DNA of 64,000 nucleotides from Elusimicrobiales bacterium (GTDB taxonomy: Bacteria > Elusimicrobiota > Elusimicrobia > Elusimicrobiales > UBA9959). The notes beneath the pieces are model-generated. The model had not been told where the DNA came from and searched no databases. It was given only the letters and a program-made list of their open reading frames with translations. The stretch is from NCBI GenBank assembly GCA_028713125.1, contig JAQTOU010000006.1, positions 1 to 64,000 on the forward strand. The letters run 5' to 3'. The first letter of the stretch is position 1, and each line of letters starts with the position of its first letter. Below, piece after piece: positions 59,077 to 64,000 of the stretch. The position numbers and the translations under genes were made by a program.

Positions 59077-61725
59077 ATGCAAAGCTACCAGATACGCAAA
59101 AGTTTTTTGGATTTCTTCGCCAAACAGGGCCATCCAGTAGTTAAATCCAGCCCGCTCATCCCCGAGGGAGATCCCACCCTTCTTTTCACCTCCGCCGGGA
59201 TGGTGCAGTTCAAGCCGTATTATCTAGGGCTGAAGACCGATATGAAGCGCGCCGCTTCCTGCCAGAAAAGCTTCCGCACCACGGATATAGATAATGTCGG
59301 CAAAACCATCCGCCACCTGACCTTCTTCGAGATGCTCGGGAATTTCTCCTTCGGCGATTATTTCAAGAAAGAGTCCCTGAACTGGGGCTGGGAATTCTTC
59401 ACGAAAGAACTCGGCCTCCCGGCCGACCGCTTCTACCCGTCCATCTATAAAGGAGGCGTGGCCCCGCGCGACGAGGAAGCCCGCGCTATCTGGGAAAGCA
59501 TCCTCCCTAAGAACCTGCATTCCCATATCATCGAGCTCGGCGACAAAGATAATTTCTGGGCGATGGGGGACACAGGCCCTTCCGGCCCATGCTCCGAGGT
59601 TTACTGGGACCGCGGCGCGAAATACGACCACCCCGGCTGCGAAGGTCCCGGCGCCTGCTCCTGCGACCGCTATATAGAGATCTGGAACCACGTTTTCACG
59701 CAGTTCGACAAGCAGGCCGACGGGACTTTCAAGCCGCTGCCGCGCAAGAACATCGACACCGGCATGGGCCTCGAGCGCCTCACTTTCGTGGTGGAAGGCA
59801 AGGAATCCCCTTTCGAGACCTCGCTTTTCCAGCCTATAGTGCGGGCCGCCGCGAACCTGCTCAAGGTGGAGCCCGGTTCTTCCGATGAGGCCAACTCCGC
59901 TTTCCGCATAATCAGCGAACATCTCCGGGCCTCTTCTTTCCTGATCGCCGAGGGCATCATGCCATCCAATGAGGGCCGAGGCTACGTGCTCCGCCGCCTT
60001 ATCCGCCGCGCCGCCCGCTACGGCCGCATCCTGGGCGCCAAAGACCCTTTCCTTCACAAGCTGGTCCCTTCCGTGCATGAAATTTTCCGGGACGTCTATC
60101 CCGAGATAATTTCCGCGGAGAAACAGATCTCGGCCGCTCTTAAATTCGAGGAGCAGGGCTTCATAGAGACCCTCGGTACCGGGGAGAAATTCCTGGCCGA
60201 CCTGCTGGAGAAATACCCGCGCGGCGTGCCCGGCGAAGAGGCTTTCAAGCTTTACGAGACCTACGGTTTCCCGATAGAGCTGACGCGCGAGCTGGCCCTA
60301 AAGAAGAATATCCCGCTCGACGAGAAAGGCTTCGAGGCCGCCCGCAAAGCCGCCCAGGAAACGGCCCGTGCCAACTGGAAGGATTCCGGCGAGCAGGACG
60401 GCTTCGTTTTCCAGACCGCCGAGGAAAAATTCCCGGCCACGGTTTTCAAAGGCTATGAAGCCACCGAAACCGATTCCGTTATCCTCGGCCTGATCGACCT
60501 GAAAGGGAATATAGTCGATTCTCTTCAGGCCGGCGCCGAAGGTCACGCGGTCCTGGACGTCACTCCTTTCTACGCCGAATCCGGCGGCCAGGTGGGGGAT
60601 GTCGGGACTTTGTCTTCCGGCGGGGAGAATCTCGCCGAGGTCTTAAACACTCAGAAGCCGGTGAAGAAAGTTTATTTCCACCATGTAAAACCCGCGGCCG
60701 GCCTGAAGGTCGGTATGAAAGTGCGCTCTAAAGTTTCCACCCTGCGGCATAATACGGCCTGCAACCATACCGCTATCCACGTGGTGAACGCCGCGCTTAA
60801 AAAAGTTTTCGGGGAAAGCACCCGCCAGGCCGGCTCCGAAGTGGACCCGCACAGGTTCCGCTTCGACTATACCATCACCAAGACTCCTTCCAAAGAGGAA
60901 ATGGCCGAGGTGGAAAGAATAGCCAACGAGGCCGTGGGCCGCAAATACAAGGTCCTGAAAATGGAGCGCCCGCTAAAGGACGCCGCCAAGTTCGGCGCCA
61001 CTACTTTGCTGGGCGAGAAATACCAGGACCCGGCGCGCTTCGTGCTGATAAATAAAGACGGCTGGGACTCGGCCGCGGACCATTACAGCCTGGAGCTATG
61101 CGGCGGAACGCATATAGATTCCCTCGGCGAACTGGTCCTGATAAAAATACTTAAGGACTCCTCGGTTTCGCGCGGCGTGCGCCGCATCGAGGGCGTCGCC
61201 GGGCCGGCCGCGGTAGCCCACCTCGCAAAACTCGCCGGTTTCGCGGAGACCGCGGCTTCAAAGCTTTCTGTCCCGCCGCAGGACCTGCCGGCGCGCGTGG
61301 AACAGCTGCTTGAAAATATCAAGGAGCTCAAAGCCGGCAAAGCGAAAGCCGCCCCGGCGGCTTCCGCAAAAGAGGGGCGCCGGCTGCTGACCGAGGGCAT
61401 AGACGGCTCCGGCTCCAGCTTCCTGATCTATGACGCCGGCGGGCTAGGGATGAAAGACCTCCGCGGGCTGTCGGACGAGGTAAAAAAAGACCTGAAGTCC
61501 ACCCTGCTGTTCATTTATTCCAGGGCGGAGGGGAAATTCTCTTTCATAGTTACCTATACCGGGGACGTCAAAGCCGACGCTTCCGCCATCGCGAAATGCG
61601 TGGCGGACGTGATAAACGGCTCGGGCGGCGGGCGCAAAGACTTCGCCCAGGGCGGGGGAGAGATCCCCGCAGACCTCCCCGCTTTCGAGAAGCAGCTTGT
61701 CGAAATAGCGAAAAAGCATGTGTAG
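59077..61725 (+). CDS. alaS: Alanyl-tRNA synthetase
   Basis: An 882-residue class II synthetase with all usual domains. Catalytic core: SSPLIPEGDPTLLFTSAGMV, FRTTDIDNVGKTIRHLTFFE, GPSGPCSEVYWDRG and NIDTGMGLERL. Editing domain: HNTACNHTAIHVVNAALKKV (first metal-binding His pair) and LCGGTHIDS (Cys and His). A C-terminal oligomerisation and C-Ala region follows, ending about residue 882. Length matches the family (about 875). tRNAArg follows after 41 bases. Confidence 0.97.
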   Translation: MQSYQIRKSFLDFFAKQGHPVVKSSPLIPEGDPTLLFTSAGMVQFKPYYLGLKTDMKRAASCQKSFRTTDIDNVGKTIRHLTFFEMLGNFSFGDYFKKESLNWGWEFFTKELGLPADRFYPSIYKGGVAPRDEEARAIWESILPKNLHSHIIELGDKDNFWAMGDTGPSGPCSEVYWDRGAKYDHPGCEGPGACSCDRYIEIWNHVFTQFDKQADGTFKPLPRKNIDTGMGLERLTFVVEGKESPFETSLFQPIVRAAANLLKVEPGSSDEANSAFRIISEHLRASSFLIAEGIMPSNEGRGYVLRRLIRRAARYGRILGAKDPFLHKLVPSVHEIFRDVYPEIISAEKQISAALKFEEQGFIETLGTGEKFLADLLEKYPRGVPGEEAFKLYETYGFPIELTRELALKKNIPLDEKGFEAARKAAQETARANWKDSGEQDGFVFQTAEEKFPATVFKGYEATETDSVILGLIDLKGNIVDSLQAGAEGHAVLDVTPFYAESGGQVGDVGTLSSGGENLAEVLNTQKPVKKVYFHHVKPAAGLKVGMKVRSKVSTLRHNTACNHTAIHVVNAALKKVFGESTRQAGSEVDPHRFRFDYTITKTPSKEEMAEVERIANEAVGRKYKVLKMERPLKDAAKFGATTLLGEKYQDPARFVLINKDGWDSAADHYSLELCGGTHIDSLGELVLIKILKDSSVSRGVRRIEGVAGPAAVAHLAKLAGFAETAASKLSVPPQDLPARVEQLLENIKELKAGKAKAAPAASAKEGRRLLTEGIDGSGSSFLIYDAGGLGMKDLRGLSDEVKKDLKSTLLFIYSRAEGKFSFIVTYTGDVKADASAIAKCVADVINGSGGGRKDFAQGGGEIPADLPAFEKQLVEIAKKHV

Positions 61726-61766
61726 CCCTTTTAACTAAAGGGGTATAATGTAGTTCTCGGTCATAT

Positions 61767-61838
61767 GCGCCCGTGGTGAAATGGATATCACAGGAGCCTC
61801 CGAAGCTTCTAGTGCAGGTTCGATTCCTGCCGGGCGCA
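61767..61838 (+). tRNA. tRNA-Arg (anticodon CCG)
   Basis: Cloverleaf: acceptor GCGCCCG (61767-61773) with CGGGCGC (61831-61837), D arm GTGAAATGGATATCAC, anticodon stem GGAGC/GCTTC enclosing CTCCGAA (anticodon CCG), T arm GCAGG-TTCGATT-CCTGC, discriminator A838. No CCA is encoded. A TATAAT -10 is at 61744-61749, inside a CCCTTT/AAAGGG inverted repeat (61726-61743) after alaS. Confidence 0.94.
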
Positions 61839-62037
61839 AATAGTTTTATGATGCTGTTAGCGGGCAGGAATCGAACGCTCGAAGCCCGGGGGTTCGAGTC
61901 ACGGATAAACCGCATAGCGGTTTTCCGCGACCCCGGCTCGGCGATTTTGCTTCGTAAAAAATCGCCTCCGCCTTTCGGACCGGACGCGCGGCATATTATG
62001 CCGCGCTCTGAAGCCGGTCCTCACCTGCCGGGCGCGG
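61839..62037 (+). repeat. tRNA-Arg 3'-end cassette with multiple hairpins
   Basis: GTTTTATG (61843-61850) is followed by GGCAGGAATCGAAC (61863-61876), an exact 14-nt reverse complement of the tRNA T-arm (61818-61831). Then come hairpins AACCGC-ATA-GCGGTT (61908-61922), GGCGATTTT/AAAATCGCC (61940-61966), and GCGCGGCATA/TATGCCGCGC (61986-62006) nested in GGACCGG/CCGGTCC (61977-62020). The end, CCTGCCGGGCGC at 62024-62035, is an exact direct copy of the tRNA 3' end (61826-61837). The order equals that behind tRNATrp. No gene is seen. Confidence 0.82.
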
Positions 62038-62050
62038 GTTTCACCCCATA

Positions 62051-63529
62051 ATGAATTTCGAAGAAGAGATCTCACTCCTGATAAAATCGCGGTACCCGCT
62101 CGTGCTGGTGGACGCTATTGACGAGAACTATGTGCTGGGGCAGCTGCACGGGGTGGCGGAAGAGCAGGCCCTGACTTTCTACTGCTGGTCCCTCACCAAG
62201 GGCCTGCGCATAGGCAAGAACGAAAATTCATTCTATAAATCCGGCGACCCCGTCGCCATGCTGCGCATCGCCAACGACCTGATAAAGGACCCGCACAGCG
62301 CCCTTTTCGCTTTCTCCGACTTCGACCGCTACCTGAACGACGCCGCGCCGGCGCGGCTTTTCAAGGACATGCTCGACCGCATAAAAGGCACGCCCACCAC
62401 GGTGGTGCTGCTCGGCGCCGAAGGGAAGCTCCCTTCCGACATCGCCCCCATGGCCGCGCGCATCTCTGGCGGCTACCCCGACGAAAAGCAGATCCTCGCC
62501 GAGATCAACAAGGTGCTGGTCGAGTTCAAGATGACTGGGGCGCAGCTTGAGATAGATATGCCGCCGGAATCCCTGCGGCGCGTGATCAAGACCCTTAAGG
62601 GCCTCTCCCTGCAGCAGATCCGCAACGCGCTCAATCTCTGCATCCTCAAGGACTCGCGGTTCGACGGGAAGGATATCTCCACGATAGAGAAATTCAAGAA
62701 AGAGGCCTTCGACCAGGGCGGCATCCTGGAATATTTCGGCTCCGAACAGGTGAATTCAATCGCCGGCTTCGGCAACCTCAAGCGCTGGGTCTCCGACCGC
62801 AGGAATTCTTTTTTCACAGACGGGCCGCTTCCGCCTCCCAAGGGACTCCTGCTGCTGGGCGTGCAGGGCTGCGGCAAGTCGCTCGCGGCCAAGGTTATAG
62901 CCGGCGAGCTCGGCATCCCGCTTTACCGGCTCGACCTGAACAGGCTTTATTCAAAGTATATCGGCGAGACCGAGGAGAACCTGCGCAAAGCGCTGGCCAC
63001 GGTGGAGCGCCTGGCCCCGGTCTGCCTCTGGATAGACGAGATCGAGAAGATCTTCGCCTCGTCTTCCGGCGAGATAGACGGCGGGGTGTCCAAGCGCGTG
63101 CTCGGGACCATGCTGACCTGGATGCAGGAGCGCAAGGACCGCTCTTTCATAGCCGCCACCTCCAACGATATCAACAACCTGCCGCCCGAGCTGCTGCGCA
63201 AGGGCCGCTTCGACGAGATCTTCTTCGCCGACCTGCCGGACGCCCAGGCGCGCGAAGGCATAATCAAGATCCACCTCGAAAAGCGGGGCCTCGACCCGGC
63301 TCTGTTCGACGTGCCCGTCCTGGCCGCCAACTGCGGCGGCTTCAGCGGCGCCGAGATAGAGCAGGCCGTGATCTCCGCCCTCTACAGCGCTTCCGGCGCG
63401 AACGAGAAGATCTCCGCGAAGCACGTGCTCGAGCAGCTGAAGCTTACCCGGCCGCTTTCCGTCATCAAGGCCGAGGCGGTGGATTTCCTGCGCAACTGGG
63501 CGAAGGAGCGGAGCATACTTCCGGTGTGA
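62051..63529 (+). CDS. Ycf46-like AAA+ ATPase
   Basis: A 492-residue protein with an N-terminal domain (about residues 1-225) beginning FEEEISLLIKSRYPLVLVDA, typical of Ycf46-like proteins, and one AAA+ module: Walker A GVQGCGKS (270-277), Walker B VCLWIDEIEK (near 325), and Arg-finger text NNLPPELLRKGRFDEIFF. Cyanobacterial/plastid Ycf46 has been linked to carbon uptake, but the general role is unknown. The ATG follows the tRNAArg cassette by 13 bases with no clear ribosome-binding site. Confidence 0.88.
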   Translation: MNFEEEISLLIKSRYPLVLVDAIDENYVLGQLHGVAEEQALTFYCWSLTKGLRIGKNENSFYKSGDPVAMLRIANDLIKDPHSALFAFSDFDRYLNDAAPARLFKDMLDRIKGTPTTVVLLGAEGKLPSDIAPMAARISGGYPDEKQILAEINKVLVEFKMTGAQLEIDMPPESLRRVIKTLKGLSLQQIRNALNLCILKDSRFDGKDISTIEKFKKEAFDQGGILEYFGSEQVNSIAGFGNLKRWVSDRRNSFFTDGPLPPPKGLLLLGVQGCGKSLAAKVIAGELGIPLYRLDLNRLYSKYIGETEENLRKALATVERLAPVCLWIDEIEKIFASSSGEIDGGVSKRVLGTMLTWMQERKDRSFIAATSNDINNLPPELLRKGRFDEIFFADLPDAQAREGIIKIHLEKRGLDPALFDVPVLAANCGGFSGAEIEQAVISALYSASGANEKISAKHVLEQLKLTRPLSVIKAEAVDFLRNWAKERSILPV

Positions 63530-63624
63530 GCGGCGGGGCCGGGTGGCCGCGTTGACTCCGCCTGTCTATTCTGTTATTATCGGATAAAGCCGCCGGCGCC
63601 GCCCGCGGGAACGGGGTAAAACAC

Positions 63625-64000
63625 ATGGCAACAGACCAGTCTTTCTTAAAAGAGATCTTAGGGCATATTCCTCCGGCCAATAAAAGGCTTAAGTCCATGG
63701 CCGCCCTCCTGGCCAAGCGCCTTAAAGCCAGCCCCAGGGATTTCTGGGCCTGGGACAATCTGGCCGGCCTTTATTTCAGCGAAGGTTTCGTCCTGCAGTC
63801 CATAGACATCTACCGCCAGGCCCTCAGGATAAAGCCCGACCTGCCCGTCGTGCACCTGCGCATCGGCATCGCCTATTACCGGCTCGCCCGCCTCGAGGAG
63901 GCGATAGCCGAGCTTGAAAAAGCGGTCGCTATCGACTCCAATCTCGCGATGGCCCACTATTACCTGGGTTTCGCCTATTATCACAAGGGAAATTCGGACC
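63625..64000 (+). CDS. TPR-repeat protein (3' end beyond window)
   Basis: The first 125 codons begin MATDQSFLKEILGHIPPANK and continue into tetratricopeptide repeats: FWAWDNLAGLYFSEGFVLQS, then HLRIGIAYYRLARLEEAIAE and AMAHYYLGFAYYHKGN. TPR proteins are protein-binding scaffolds; no catalytic domain is seen in the visible part. TATTAT (63575-63580) is a likely -10, giving a leader of about 40 bases. No signal peptide is present. The gene is open at the window end. Confidence 0.8.
   Translation, partial: MATDQSFLKEILGHIPPANKRLKSMAALLAKRLKASPRDFWAWDNLAGLYFSEGFVLQSIDIYRQALRIKPDLPVVHLRIGIAYYRLARLEEAIAELEKAVAIDSNLAMAHYYLGFAYYHKGNSD

Noticed and set aside
61773-62051. 92-codon open frame running through tRNA-Arg and its cassette
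   Set aside because: It overlaps the tRNA and hairpins, has no ribosome-binding site and no protein-like pattern.

Overview
The window (64 kb, GC-rich, almost fully coding, mostly + strand) looks like the chromosome of a free-living Gram-negative bacterium. Outer-membrane traits include a 16-stranded-type porin, a lipobox lipoprotein and many Sec signal peptides. Gene content and order (H+-PPase, 2-oxoacid:ferredoxin oxidoreductase, Nfn-type transhydrogenase, radical-SAM/B12 protein, recurrent GGGGACAGGCTACTTT palindromes) would fit an uncultured Elusimicrobiota-like lineage. That assignment is inference; no rRNA is present to confirm it. There are no insertion sequences, prophage or CRISPR arrays.

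Layout. 1-2784: translation/secretion cluster tuf(end)-rpmG-tRNATrp-secE-nusG-rplK-rplA, closed by a terminator rather than continuing to rplJL-rpoBC. 2817-6063: membrane pyrophosphatase and a YdcF-like protein. 6075-10906: infC-rpmI-rplT-pheS-pheT. 11010-18562: secreted/accessory genes (deacetylase-like protein, alpha/beta hydrolase, TSCPD protein, radical SAM, alpha-amylase, pirin, receiver protein, lipoprotein). 18691-25418: acn-korA-korB-aspA central-carbon operon. 25441-27766: two proteins without assigned function. 27844-31295: zapA-rarA-xseA-xseB. 31451-44980: mixed housekeeping (tlyA, sppA, nnrE, tilS), paired diguanylate cyclases, paired YiiX-like cysteine hydrolases and a second amylase. 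45068-53780: a phosphate island with PhoB/PhoR, a ComEC-like secreted hydrolase, a possible structured RNA, a porin and two tandem DUF47-PiT transporter operons. 53930-57462: a zinc-ribbon protein plus NfnA/NfnB. 57531-64000: a secreted protein (- strand), alaS, tRNAArg, a Ycf46-like AAA ATPase and a TPR protein cut by the window end.

Noteworthy non-coding structure. (1) Both tRNA genes are followed by cassettes carrying an inverted copy of the tRNA T-arm and then a direct copy of the tRNA 3' end; the two cassettes share sequence although the tRNAs differ. (2) The porin and the first DUF47-PiT operon have matching promoters, each with four 6-mers at exact 11-bp spacing 15 bp before an identical -10 region, strongly suggesting a PHO box read by the PhoB encoded nearby; the second DUF47-PiT copy lacks it. 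(3) An 8-cysteine module occurs twice in a stand-alone protein and once fused to the N-terminus of NfnB in the same operon. (4) Many genes have a TATAAT-like -10 only 5-8 bp before the start codon, implying leaderless mRNAs. (5) Four copies of a GGGGACAGGCT palindrome are scattered between genes, two of them bracketing tilS.
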